Shown in pieces: positions 46,456-57,089 of a stretch of 64,000 nt of DNA. This DNA is from Pseudonocardia alaniniphila (lineage in GTDB: Bacteria; Actinomycetota; Actinomycetes; Mycobacteriales; Pseudonocardiaceae), in contig NZ_JAKXMK010000010.1 of NCBI RefSeq assembly GCF_022524485.1, positions 124,001 through 188,000 of the forward strand, read 5' to 3'. How positions within the stretch are numbered: position 1 is the first letter of the stretch; each line of letters starts with the position of its first letter. The notes beneath the pieces are model-generated. The model saw only the letters and a program-made list of their open reading frames with translations, did no database searches and was not told where the DNA came from. The translations under genes were made by a program, and so were the position numbers.

Positions 46456-47714
46456 AGCTTCTTGTGCTTCCGCAGGTAGGCCGAGAGGTCGTCGTAGTCG
46501 CCGTCGGAGTTGGAGAACGCGACGACGTTGCGGGCCGTGGCGAACCACGCCCCGGTGCTCGGCCGGACCTCCTTCACGGCCGCCTCCAGGTCCTTCGTGG
46601 TGAGCGCGTGCAGCCGGCCGATCTGCATCGACAGGGCGAGGGCCCGCTCGGCTGCCGTGGTGCAGACGTGCGCGACGTCGGCCCCGGAGAAATGCTCGGT
46701 GAGCCGGACGATCCGATCGAGGTCGATCTCGGCCACCGGGCGGTCGCGCAGGTGGTAACGCAGGATCGCGGTGCGCGCGGGGGCGTCCGGCGGCAGGACG
46801 AGCACCATGCGGTCGAACCGGCCGGGGCGGCGCAGGGCGCTGTCCACGTCCCACGGGTGGTTGGTGGCACCGAGGGTGAAGACGCCGTCGTTGTTCCCGC
46901 CCAGGGAGTCCATCTCGCTCAGCATCTGGTTGACCGTGTTGCGCATGCTGCTGGCGTGGCTGAGCTGCGAGCGCTTCTGGCCCAGGGCGTCGAGCTCGTC
47001 GAAGAACAGCACGCAAGGAGCGCGGCGCCGGGCCTCGGCGAAGATCCGGGCCATGTTGCGTTCGCTCTGACCGGTGTACATCTCGAGGACGTCGGAGATG
47101 CCGACGGTGAAGAAGTTCGCCCCGAGCTCGCCGGCGACGGCACGGGCGATGAACGTCTTTCCGCAGCCGGGAGGCCCGTACAGGAGCAGGCCGCCCGTGA
47201 GGGTCTTGCCGAAGGCCTTGGCGAGCTCCGGGTTGCGCATGGGTCCGAGGAAGGCGAGCTCCAGGCGCTGCTTGACGTCCTCCATGCCGCCCACGTCGGC
47301 CAGGCGGATGCCGGGCTGCTCGATGTCCTCGACGACCGGTGACGACTCGTCGTGGGCGAGTACCGGCTCCGGGGTGCCGGCGACCTCCTCCTCGGCGTGC
47401 GTCCAGTCGTAGCCCTGCAGCCGGTGCTGCCCCGTTCTGTCGGGTGCCGGCGGCGCTACGGGTGCCGGTTCCGCAGGCGCGGCGGCCACGTCCGGGGCGG
47501 GGGGCGCGGTGAGCCCGCTGGTCAGACGTTGCAGGAGACCCATTGCGTCGACGTTGGACGCGTCGCGGGCCAGCACCTGGATGCAGTGCTGCAGAGCCTC
47601 CGCGCTCCGGCCTCTTTCGGCCAGCAGCCCGGCCACGTGCAGCCGGAGCGGAACGTCGTCGGGGGCGGTGGTCACCGCTGTGAGCAGGCTGGTCAGGAGA
47701 ACATCGTCAGACAT
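46452..47714 (-). CDS. AAA+ ATPase with TPR-like N-terminus
   Basis: 420 aa. The first 60 residues look like one or two TPR helices ([20 protein letters not shown]), then a Pro/Ala linker, then one classic AAA module: [20 protein letters not shown], Walker [11 protein letters not shown], Walker [36 protein letters not shown] with arginine fingers. It resembles the FtsH/Cdc48/spastin group and lacks a protease domain. A HAIR lies 39 bp upstream of its ATG, so it may share heat-shock control with the divergent clpB. Confidence 0.85.
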   Translation of the reverse strand: MSDDVLLTSLLTAVTTAPDDVPLRLHVAGLLAERGRSAEALQHCIQVLARDASNVDAMGLLQRLTSGLTAPPAPDVAAAPAEPAPVAPPAPDRTGQHRLQGYDWTHAEEEVAGTPEPVLAHDESSPVVEDIEQPGIRLADVGGMEDVKQRLELAFLGPMRNPELAKAFGKTLTGGLLLYGPPGCGKTFIARAVAGELGANFFTVGISDVLEMYTGQSERNMARIFAEARRRAPCVLFFDELDALGQKRSQLSHASSMRNTVNQMLSEMDSLGGNNDGVFTLGATNHPWDVDSALRRPGRFDRMVLVLPPDAPARTAILRYHLRDRPVAEIDLDRIVRLTEHFSGADVAHVCTTAAERALALSMQIGRLHALTTKDLEAAVKEVRPSTGAWFATARNVVAFSNSDGDYDDLSAYLRKHKKL

Positions 47715-47752
47715 CGGCCGGAAGTATCGCCGAGGAAGGGGCCCGGCTTTGC

Positions 47753-47773
47753 CTTGAGCGGAACAGACTCAAC
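47753..47773. promoter_or_regulatory. HAIR element 3 between the AAA+ gene and clpB
   Basis: CTTGAG (47753-47758), 9 nt, CTCAA (47768-47772). It is 39 bp upstream of the AAA+ start and 67 bp upstream of the clpB ATG, so one HspR site may control both divergent units. Confidence 0.82.
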
Positions 47774-47839
47774 TTTCCTTACGTTCTTCCAAGCGACGGG
47801 CACGATGGTGCCCAGGCGACGATGCAGGAGGTACAGGGG

Positions 47840-50452
<2,613 letters not shown>

Positions 50453-50471
50453 TCCAGCGGCCTGACGAACA

Positions 50472-50518
50472 GGGAGGGTGCCGGGTCGGTCCATGTGGGC
50501 CGGACCAGCACCCTTCCC
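50472..50518 (+). terminator. Terminator after clpB
   Basis: gggagggtgc (50472-50481) pairs with gcacccttccc (50508-50518) with one bulge, and an inner GGTC...GACC stem extends it. It lies 20 bp past the clpB stop. Confidence 0.65.
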
Positions 50519-50627
50519 GCCGCCACGCCCCGAGATCTCGCCGTCGTGGGCTCGTGCCTTGCGTGCGGTACGGATCTGCTGTGACATCGCACGGACGCGG
50601 ACACGGAGATCACAGCCAGGAGGGGAC

Positions 50628-51104
50628 ATGACCGGCGAGGAGATCGTGCTCGGCCCGCTGCCCAAGGGCATCACGCTCGCGAGCGAGGGCATGAACAAGA
50701 AGGTGTGGAACGTGCTCGGCCACACCTACTCGATGAAGGCCGCGAGCGAGTCGAGCTTCGCGTTCGAGACCTACGACCCACCAGGCACCGGCGTGCCCCC
50801 ACACGTGCACCCCACCCAGGACGAGCACATCTACGTGCTCGAGGGAGTGTTCACGCTCTACCTCGACGGCCAGTGGGAGACCGCGGGCCCTGGCGACACC
50901 GTGCGGATGCCGAGGAACCTCCCCCACGCGTACTACAACCGCGGCGAGGTGCCGACTCGAGGGCTCTTCTGGGTCAGCCCCGCCGGGCGTCTCGCGGCGC
51001 TGTTCGACAACCTGCACAACCTCGAGGACCCCGCCGAGGTCGTGCGGCTCTCCGCGCAGCACGACGTGGACTTCCTGCCGCCCGGTTCGGTCGAGGGCGC
51101 CTGA
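50628..51104 (+). CDS. Cupin domain protein
   Basis: 158 aa. ATG 50628 follows AGGAGGGG. Motif 1 is PPHVHPTQDEHIYVLEG (His-X-His and Glu) and motif 2 GDTVRMPRNLPHAYYN (His). A C-terminal helical segment (ALFDNLHNLEDPAEVVRL) follows the barrel. A metal-dependent oxygenase, isomerase or binding role is possible. It converges with the FAD monooxygenase gene 12 bp away. Confidence 0.82.
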   Translation: MTGEEIVLGPLPKGITLASEGMNKKVWNVLGHTYSMKAASESSFAFETYDPPGTGVPPHVHPTQDEHIYVLEGVFTLYLDGQWETAGPGDTVRMPRNLPHAYYNRGEVPTRGLFWVSPAGRLAALFDNLHNLEDPAEVVRLSAQHDVDFLPPGSVEGA

Positions 51105-51116
51105 GGCTCCCGGCGG

Positions 51117-52361
51117 TCACGACGGGCGGTTCACCTGTTCGCTCGACGACCCGGATGCCCTGGCGTACCCGCTGACCACGGCGTCGAGCTCCTCGGGAGT
51201 GATCACGTCCTCGAGCCGTGAGAAGCCATGGGGAGCCCGGCGTTCGACCTCGTCGATCACGCCTTCGGGCCCGCCCACCCGGTTGCGCAGCACCACCTCG
51301 CTGGTGGTGGGTAGGCGGTCCTCCTCGTACGCCTTCAGCGCGCGGACGGGGTCGGCGTGCTCGACGAGGTGGCTGCTGATGCTCGTGGCGTCGAGGATCG
51401 CCTGGCCGGCCCCGTTGGAGCCCATCGGATACATCGGGTGGGCGGCATCGCCCAGGAGCGTCACCCGGCCACTGGTCCAGTAGGGCAGAGGGTCCCGGTC
51501 GCACATCGGGAACTCGAAGCACTCCGGCGTCGCGCGGATGAGACCTCTGTGGTCGACGTCCGGGACGTGGAAGCGATCGAGATGCCCCGCGAGCTCGTCC
51601 AGATCGGCAGGACGAGACCAGTCCTGGCGACGGGGCGGAGGGTCGCCCGCCTGGCCGGTCAGCACGCAGACGGCCCAGTTGGTGAGCTTGGTGCCCGGGC
51701 TCTGCCCCTCAGCGATCGGGTAGATCACCAGCTTCGCCGCGGTGCCGCCGGCGATGATCATCGAGCGTCCGGTGCCGAACTCCGGCCAGTCCGTGGCTCC
51801 CCGCCACATCTGCACGCCGTTCCAGCGGGGCGGGCCCTCGTCGGGGAAGAGGCTGGCGCGCAGTGCCGAGTGGATGCCGTCGGCGCCCACGAGTACCTCG
51901 CCCCGGACGATTCCCAATGCGTCGCCGTCGAGATCGACGAACTGCGCACCCACCCCGTCAGCGTCCTGCTCGAACCCGACCAGCCGGTGTCCGGTCCGCA
52001 CCGCGTCGGGACCCAGGCGCTCGAGCACCGCCCGCAGCAGCACGCCCTGCAGCCTGCCCCGATGGTAGGAGAGCTGCGGAAACGCGAACCCGGCTGCCGT
52101 GCCGCACGGTCTGTGGAGAATCTCCTGCCCGAGCCGGTGGTGGTAGGACAGTTCCCTGATCCGGATCCCCGCCTCGTCGAGCCGGTCGAGGAGCCCGAGC
52201 GCGGCCAGCTCCTTCACCGCGTGCGGCAACGCGTTGATGCCGACGCCGAGCTCGCGGATCTGCTCGCTCTGGTCGTAGATCGTGCAGTCGATGCCTTCAT
52301 GGTGCAGCCGAAGAGCCGTGGTAAGACCCCCGATGCCCGCTCCCACGATGATGACCCGCAT
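51117..52361 (-). CDS. FAD-dependent monooxygenase (PHBH/salicylate hydroxylase type)
   Basis: 414 aa. ATG 52361 gives MRVIIVGAGIGGLTTALRLH (GxGxxG). The DG motif is VLVGADGIHSALR and the GD motif VTLLGDAAHPMYPMG: group A flavoprotein monooxygenase. It should hydroxylate an aromatic or similar substrate with NAD(P)H and O2, and resembles the PhzS subgroup. An ATG 18 codons upstream is possible. The GGGGGGAA upstream of 52361 supports the chosen start. It stands alone between the cupin and the next plus-strand gene. Confidence 0.87.
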   Translation of the reverse strand: MRVIIVGAGIGGLTTALRLHHEGIDCTIYDQSEQIRELGVGINALPHAVKELAALGLLDRLDEAGIRIRELSYHHRLGQEILHRPCGTAAGFAFPQLSYHRGRLQGVLLRAVLERLGPDAVRTGHRLVGFEQDADGVGAQFVDLDGDALGIVRGEVLVGADGIHSALRASLFPDEGPPRWNGVQMWRGATDWPEFGTGRSMIIAGGTAAKLVIYPIAEGQSPGTKLTNWAVCVLTGQAGDPPPRRQDWSRPADLDELAGHLDRFHVPDVDHRGLIRATPECFEFPMCDRDPLPYWTSGRVTLLGDAAHPMYPMGSNGAGQAILDATSISSHLVEHADPVRALKAYEEDRLPTTSEVVLRNRVGGPEGVIDEVERRAPHGFSRLEDVITPEELDAVVSGYARASGSSSEQVNRPS

Positions 52362-52551
52362 GACGGTTCCCCCCGTCGTACCGATCACCCAGGATGGACC
52401 AGATAGGCGCTTCACACCATCTGCCCGACTCGGATCGCCACCAACGAGTCGGTGGATGGCAGCCCCGCCCGTTCACCCAGGAGGCTGTACCGGCGACATC
52501 AGGTGATCGGGCGTCCGCGCAGATCGAGGACCATCGGTCTAGGCTCCGGCC

Positions 52552-53202
52552 GTGGGACTCTCACCGACGGTGTGGTTCGTCATCGCCGTGATCGCCTTGG
52601 TGCTCGGCGCCGGCCTGGTGTTCGCCGACCGTCGGGGTGTGCCGGGCGGCGCCAAGGACCGGAAGCGCTGGGCTGCCACGCACGACTGGGAGTACCTCGA
52701 CACCGATCCCGTGCTGCCGAGCCGGTGGCGCTACGGGACGATCCACCAGGGCGGGCCCGGGGTGGCCCGCAACCTGATGAGTGGTGACGTGCCCACCCCC
52801 GAGGGGCCGCGGCACGCCTACGTGTTCGACCACGAGCAGGCAGGCAGGCTCAACTCGGTGCTGGTGGCGGTGCAGGTGCAGGAACAGCTGCCCGCCGCCG
52901 TGGAACTGCGGCTCCCGTCGGCCCCGCTTCCCGACGACGCCGGCCTCGACCTGCTGGAGCCCGTCGGCGAGCGGTACGCGTTCGTCTCCGACCCCGACGC
53001 CGTGCGGCACCTCATCACGCCCCGCTTGGCGAAGGCCAGCGACCTCGTCGGCGACGACGTCGAGCTGCTGTGGGCGGAGGAGTCCTGGGTGCTCGCCACC
53101 GCCCCGCTGGGGTCCAGCTCGGAGCGCGTGCAGGAGCTGCTCGCCGACCTCGCCGAGGTGGCCGCGGTGCTCGAGCAGTCTCTCCGGGTCAAGCGGCGCT
53201 GA
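52552..53202 (+). CDS. Single-pass membrane protein, Rv0383c-like by position
   Basis: 216 aa. One N-terminal helix (VWFVIAVIALVLGAGLVF) then a soluble domain beginning RKRWAATHDWEYLDTDP with WRYGTIHQGGPGVARNLM. The domain has alternating strands and a C-terminal coiled coil. In M. tuberculosis a conserved secreted or membrane protein (Rv0383c) sits between pyrE and clpB, and this gene occupies the same place. GTG start at 52552. Function unknown. Confidence 0.72.
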   Translation: MGLSPTVWFVIAVIALVLGAGLVFADRRGVPGGAKDRKRWAATHDWEYLDTDPVLPSRWRYGTIHQGGPGVARNLMSGDVPTPEGPRHAYVFDHEQAGRLNSVLVAVQVQEQLPAAVELRLPSAPLPDDAGLDLLEPVGERYAFVSDPDAVRHLITPRLAKASDLVGDDVELLWAEESWVLATAPLGSSSERVQELLADLAEVAAVLEQSLRVKRR

Positions 53203-53246
53203 CCTGCCGCGACGCCGCCAAGGTGGCGCCTCAGTAGGCTCCGTCC

Positions 53247-54014
53247 GTGCCCATCGCGCTCATCACCGGAGCCACCTCTGGCATCGGCGCCGCATTCGCA
53301 TCCCGCCTGGCACGCGACGGCCGGGACCTCGTACTCGTCGCGCGGAACCGCGAACGCCTGGAGGCCGCCGCGGTCGGGTACCGGGCTGCCGGTGTCGCCG
53401 TTGAGGTGCTGCCCGCCGATCTGTCCGACGAGGAGGAGCGCGCCAGGGTTGCGGCGCGGCTGTCGAGCGCGGATGCCGCACCCGTCGACCTGCTGATCAA
53501 CAACGCCGGATACACCACCGGTGGCCTGCTCGACGTGGACAGCTCGGCCTTGCGAGCCCAGCTGGAGGTCAACGTGGCGTCCGTGCTCGAGCTGACCGTC
53601 GCAGCCCTGCCCGGCATGATCGACAGGAGCCGCGGTGCGGTGATCAACGTGTCGAGCATCAGCGGGTTCCTGCCCGGCAACTCGCAGTACAGCGCGGACA
53701 AGGCGTGGGTCACGGCCTTCACCGAGGCGGTGGCGGCCAAGGTCGCCGCCACCGGCGTGCGTGCGATCGCGCTCTGTCCCGGCTATGTCCGCACGGAGTT
53801 CCACGAGCGTGCCGGACTGGACGTCGGCGGCCGGAAGGGCCCGTTCTGGCTCGACGCGGGCCGCGTGGTCGAGGAGTGCCTGGCGGATCTTGCGAGGGGA
53901 AAGGTCGTGTCGGTACCGAGCTCGCAGTACAAGATCGTCGCTGCCATGGTGGATCTGTTGCCCCGGCCGCTGGTCCGGCGGCTGGTCAATCTCGCCCAAC
54001 GGGACCGCAAGTGA
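53247..54014 (+). CDS. Short-chain dehydrogenase/reductase
   Basis: 255 aa. Rossmann motif LITGATSGIGAAFASRLA, NNAG motif (LLINNAGYTTGG), catalytic Ser in INVSSISGF, and Tyr-X-X-X-Lys in YSADKAWVTAF. The C-terminal part has VVDLLPRPLVRRL, reminiscent of the DltE/KduD-like reductase subgroup. GTG start at 53247. NAD(P)-dependent, substrate unknown. It ends 32 bp before pyrE and may be cotranscribed. Confidence 0.9.
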   Translation: MPIALITGATSGIGAAFASRLARDGRDLVLVARNRERLEAAAVGYRAAGVAVEVLPADLSDEEERARVAARLSSADAAPVDLLINNAGYTTGGLLDVDSSALRAQLEVNVASVLELTVAALPGMIDRSRGAVINVSSISGFLPGNSQYSADKAWVTAFTEAVAAKVAATGVRAIALCPGYVRTEFHERAGLDVGGRKGPFWLDAGRVVEECLADLARGKVVSVPSSQYKIVAAMVDLLPRPLVRRLVNLAQRDRK

Positions 54015-54046
54015 TCGTGCGCCGGGCGCTTGTGAAGGATGACGGC

Positions 54047-54616
54047 ATGAACCCAGACACCGAGCGGGAGGAGCTGGCGGCCCTGATCCGCGAGCTTGGC
54101 GTGGTGCACGGCCGCGTCACGCTGTCCTCGGGCGCCGAGGCCGACTACTACGTCGATCTGCGACGGGCCACCCTCGAACACCGGGCCGCGCCGCTGGTCG
54201 GCAGGCTCCTACGGGTGCTCACCGCCGACTGGGAGTACTCGGCCGTCGGTGGCCTGACCCTCGGCGCCGACCCGGTCGCCGATGCCGTTCTGCACGCAGC
54301 GGCGGCCGAGCGGGCGGCGCTGCCCGACACCCCGCCCGTCGACGCGTTCGTCGTGCGGAAGGACACCAAGCAGCACGGCATGCAGCGCCTCATCGAAGGG
54401 CCGGACATCGCGGGGCGCAACGTTCTCGTCGTGGAGGACACCTCGACGACCGGGGCGTCCGTGCTCACCGCGGTGCGGGCGGTACGTGACGCCGGAGCCA
54501 CCGTCGTCGGTGTCGCCACGGTGGTGGATCGGGACACCGGCGCGCGCCAGGTGATCGAGGACGAAGGAATTCCGTATCGAGCGCTGCTCGGGTTGGCCGA
54601 TCTCGGCCTGGGCTAG
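54047..54616 (+). CDS. pyrE: Orotate phosphoribosyltransferase
   Basis: 189 aa. The N-terminal helix and LSSGAEADYYVDLRRATL (orotate contact), then VVRKDTKQHGMQRLIEGP (flexible loop with catalytic Lys) and the PRPP motif VLVVEDTSTTGASVL. It converts orotate and PRPP to OMP in pyrimidine synthesis. ATG 54047 follows AAGGA. Its place near clpB matches Rv0382c in M. tuberculosis. A strong bidirectional terminator follows. Confidence 0.94.
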   Translation: MNPDTEREELAALIRELGVVHGRVTLSSGAEADYYVDLRRATLEHRAAPLVGRLLRVLTADWEYSAVGGLTLGADPVADAVLHAAAAERAALPDTPPVDAFVVRKDTKQHGMQRLIEGPDIAGRNVLVVEDTSTTGASVLTAVRAVRDAGATVVGVATVVDRDTGARQVIEDEGIPYRALLGLADLGLG

Positions 54617-54634
54617 CTCTGCGTATCCCCCGTA

Positions 54635-54694
54635 CGCACGGAACGCGTGTGGCAGGCCGGGGTTCGCCCGGCACAGCCACACGCGTTCCGTGCG
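54635..54694. terminator. Strong bidirectional terminator after pyrE
   Basis: cgcacggaacgcgtgtgg (54635-54652) pairs perfectly over 18 bp with ccacacgcgttccgtgcg (54677-54694). It lies 18 bp past the pyrE stop and 16 bp before the end of the minus-strand gene, so it probably ends both. Confidence 0.85.
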
Positions 54695-54709
54695 ACGGCT
54701 CTGGTGGGG

Positions 54710-55783
54710 TTACTCCACCGTGATGCGCACCGCGTCGAAGGCGGGGGTCTGGTCGGCCCGCTGCATCATCGGGATGCGGTGGGAGCCGTCACCTGCCCAC
54801 ACCGCGCACTGGGCGGTGCCGGCGGTCGGCATCCCCGTCACGGTGATCTTGACGGTGTCGGGCTCGGCGCCACCACCGTTGTCCTGCGTGGCGAGGAAGA
54901 ACTCCGGCGCGGGTGCGGCGTCCGGCGCGGTGTCGGTGGTCTCGAGCATCCGGCAGGCGGTGTGGAAGTGCCCGCGCTGCAGGCCGTCCTCGTTGAGGAA
55001 GGAGCTCTCGAGGTAGTAGCCACCCGCTGCGGCACCGAGGAACCGGTCGCGCACCAGGTTGCGGGTGCTCACGGAGATCGTGAACTTCTCGTTGGCGCGG
55101 ACGCTGCGGGGTGAGTCCGTGATGAGCAGCGACGGGCTCTTGTCCTCGGACGCCACCTCGCCGAACGCCGTGCTCACACAGCGCGGGGCGAGCTGGAAGC
55201 CGTCGTGGGGCTGGAGCTTGCTCTCCGTGCAGTCCCTGCCCAGCACGTCGAGCCCGTTGTTCTCGGCGGGCGGCTGCTCGTCGCCGTTGTTGTCGCCGCC
55301 TTGACCGTTGTCGCCCTGGCCGTTGTCTCCTTGGCCGTTGTCTCCTTGGCCGTTGTCTCCTTGGCCGTTGTCTCCTTGGCCGTTGTCGCCTTGGCCGTTG
55401 TCGCCGCCGTTGTTGTTTCCGCCGTTGTTGTTGCCGTTGTCGTCGCTGCCTTGGCCGTTGTCGCCGTTGTTGTTTCCGCCTTGGCCGTTGTCGTTCTGGC
55501 CGTTGTCTCCGTCTTGGCCGCCGTTTCCGCCGTTGTTGTCGCCGGAACCTTCGGAATTGTTGTCATCGGGGGCCTGCCCCGGGTTGCCGCCGTGGTTCTG
55601 GCCGCCTTCGGCGCTGTGGCCGCTGTGACCCGAACCGCCTGCCGGCGTCGACACGCTGCTGTTGCCGGAGGACGCGTATGCGTAGTCGCAGGCGGTGGGA
55701 AGGACGGTCACCACCAGGGCGGCCGCAGAGATCGCGAGCTTACGCACCGTGCTCCGGTGTCGTTCGCTTCTGGACGGGGACAT
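54710..55783 (-). CDS. Exported protein with Asn/Gly/Asp-rich GDNGQ repeats
   Basis: 357 aa from ATG 55783, with GGAG 5 nt upstream. A signal region (VRKLAISAAALVVTVLPTAC) is followed by a low-complexity stretch (about residues 40-180) of Gly, Asn, Asp and Gln, including about seven tandem GDNGQ pentapeptides. A folded C-terminal domain of about 170 residues has four or more Cys (LGRDCTESK, APRCVSTAF, TACRMLETT, AQCAVWAGD), suggesting disulfides. The Cys at the end of the hydrophobic run could be lipidated, but the box is not canonical. I do not recognise the C-terminal domain. Last gene of a surface cluster. Confidence 0.75.
   Translation of the reverse strand: MSPSRSERHRSTVRKLAISAAALVVTVLPTACDYAYASSGNSSVSTPAGGSGHSGHSAEGGQNHGGNPGQAPDDNNSEGSGDNNGGNGGQDGDNGQNDNGQGGNNNGDNGQGSDDNGNNNGGNNNGGDNGQGDNGQGDNGQGDNGQGDNGQGDNGQGDNGQGGDNNGDEQPPAENNGLDVLGRDCTESKLQPHDGFQLAPRCVSTAFGEVASEDKSPSLLITDSPRSVRANEKFTISVSTRNLVRDRFLGAAAGGYYLESSFLNEDGLQRGHFHTACRMLETTDTAPDAAPAPEFFLATQDNGGGAEPDTVKITVTGMPTAGTAQCAVWAGDGSHRIPMMQRADQTPAFDAVRITVE
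55301..55410 (-). repeat. 15-bp tandem repeat (GDNGQ coding)
   Basis: Near-perfect tandem copies of cttggccgttgtctc, in frame inside the exported-protein gene. Some copies differ by t or g at one position. Copy number may vary between strains by slippage. Confidence 0.85.
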
Positions 55784-55868
55784 GAAGCTCCGTTCGGGGT
55801 CGGGGAGCGGGGAACCGGAGAGCCGAGTGGCCACTCCGGCTGGGATCCGGCGGCTTGGGAGCGTTGAG

Positions 55869-57071
55869 CTAGCGCCGGGAATGGCGGGACTTGGCGGACT
55901 TGGAACGGCCGCCGCTGCGATGGGATCCGCTGTCGGACACGGCGCGGTGGGATCCGGTGCCGGAGACAGCGCGCTGCGAGCCGGTTTCGGAGACGGTCCG
56001 GTGGGATCCCGTGTCGGAGACGGCCCGATGGGATCCGGTCTCGGAGACCGTGCGGTGGGATCCGGTGTCGGAGACAGTGCGGTAGGAACCGGTGTCGGAC
56101 ACCGCCCGGCGGGACCCGCTGTCGGAGACCCACCGATGCGACCCGGTTTCGGTGACGGTGCGGTGGGGGCCCGTGTCCGAGACGCTGCGGGTCGATCCGG
56201 CGGTGGAGTAGGTCGAGGTGCCTGCGTCGAGTCCGGCGCCGACGGGCGAATCCAGGTGAGAGAAGCGGGGGCCGGCGATCGCCGCGACGGGCGTGAGTTC
56301 GGGGAGGGGTGCCGCGGCAGGTGCCGGGCTGCGCTGCGGCACGGTGACCCTGCTCCGTTTTGCGGCGCTACGGCTGCGCACTGCGGCGAACGCGGCGATG
56401 GCCGCGAGGAGCGCGGCGACGAACACCAGAATCGGCACGATGAGGTCGCTGGTCTGGGTGCCACCGGAGAGCAGGCCCGGCGATGCCTCCGGGAGCGCCG
56501 CGTAGTCCACCAGACCCGTGCCCTCGAGATATCCGATGTGCCGGCTGACGAACGCGTTGGCCGTCTCGGCGAACTGACGCACCAGCTCGTTACGCGTGGT
56601 GGCCCGCACCTGAGCGATGATCGGCAGCACGGTGCCGTGCGCGTCGCGCAGCCGCTGGACGAACACGCGGTCGTAGTCCGAGCCCGTCTGCCGCGAGATC
56701 TCGTTCATCCAGCCGACCTGCTGGTCGCTGGGGCTGCTCGGCAGCAGCACGCCGAGTTGGTTGGCGGCCTTGCGGACCTCCGCGTCGAGGTTGGCGTGTT
56801 CCTCGGAGATCTTCCGTCCGGCTTCCTGCACCTCGGGGGAGCTCGCCTGCGTCTCCGCCTGCTGACCCGTCGGCCCTTCCCAGAGGCCGGCGAGCCTCAC
56901 CTTGACGAGCAGGTCACGGTCGGCCGGTCCCAACGGTCCCCACTGGGTCTGGGTCCAGCCGCCGGTGCCGGGAGTCCCGGCGGCCCACGATTGGTACACC
57001 GATGCGGACACGGCGAGGATCACGGCGACGATCACGGCGCGGCGAAGCAAGCGGGGGATACTGCGGAGCAT
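55869..57071 (-). CDS. DUF4142-type membrane protein with Ser/Thr/Arg repeat tail
   Basis: 400 aa. An N-terminal anchor (RRAVIVAVILAVSASVYQSW) is followed by a helical DUF4142-like domain to about residue 190 (RDLLVKVRLAGLWEGPTGQQ, then SEEHANLDAEVRKAANQLGV, then AHGTVLPIIAQVRATTRNEL), expected outside. A second helix (LIVPILVFVAALLAAIAAFA) at about 210-230 brings the tail inside. The tail ends in ten or so copies of a 9-residue unit, TVSDTGSHR and variants, then a basic end. ATG 57071 lies 19 bp after the flavocytochrome gene. The tail's RxxS pattern suggests possible Ser/Thr kinase substrates (inference). Confidence 0.78.
   Translation of the reverse strand: MLRSIPRLLRRAVIVAVILAVSASVYQSWAAGTPGTGGWTQTQWGPLGPADRDLLVKVRLAGLWEGPTGQQAETQASSPEVQEAGRKISEEHANLDAEVRKAANQLGVLLPSSPSDQQVGWMNEISRQTGSDYDRVFVQRLRDAHGTVLPIIAQVRATTRNELVRQFAETANAFVSRHIGYLEGTGLVDYAALPEASPGLLSGGTQTSDLIVPILVFVAALLAAIAAFAAVRSRSAAKRSRVTVPQRSPAPAAAPLPELTPVAAIAGPRFSHLDSPVGAGLDAGTSTYSTAGSTRSVSDTGPHRTVTETGSHRWVSDSGSRRAVSDTGSYRTVSDTGSHRTVSETGSHRAVSDTGSHRTVSETGSQRAVSGTGSHRAVSDSGSHRSGGRSKSAKSRHSRR
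55911..56190 (-). repeat. 27-bp tandem repeat encoding TVSDTGSHR-like units
   Basis: About ten in-frame units, each nine codons, varying at the first, fourth and last few residues (S/T/A/W, D/E/G, H/Q/Y). It forms the C-terminal tail of the DUF4142 protein. Confidence 0.8.
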
Positions 57072-57089
57072 CGGAGCCTTCCTGATGGT

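Noticed and set aside
55301..55410. Tandem short repeats considered as a CRISPR array
   Set aside because: They are contiguous 15-bp in-frame codon repeats with no spacers.
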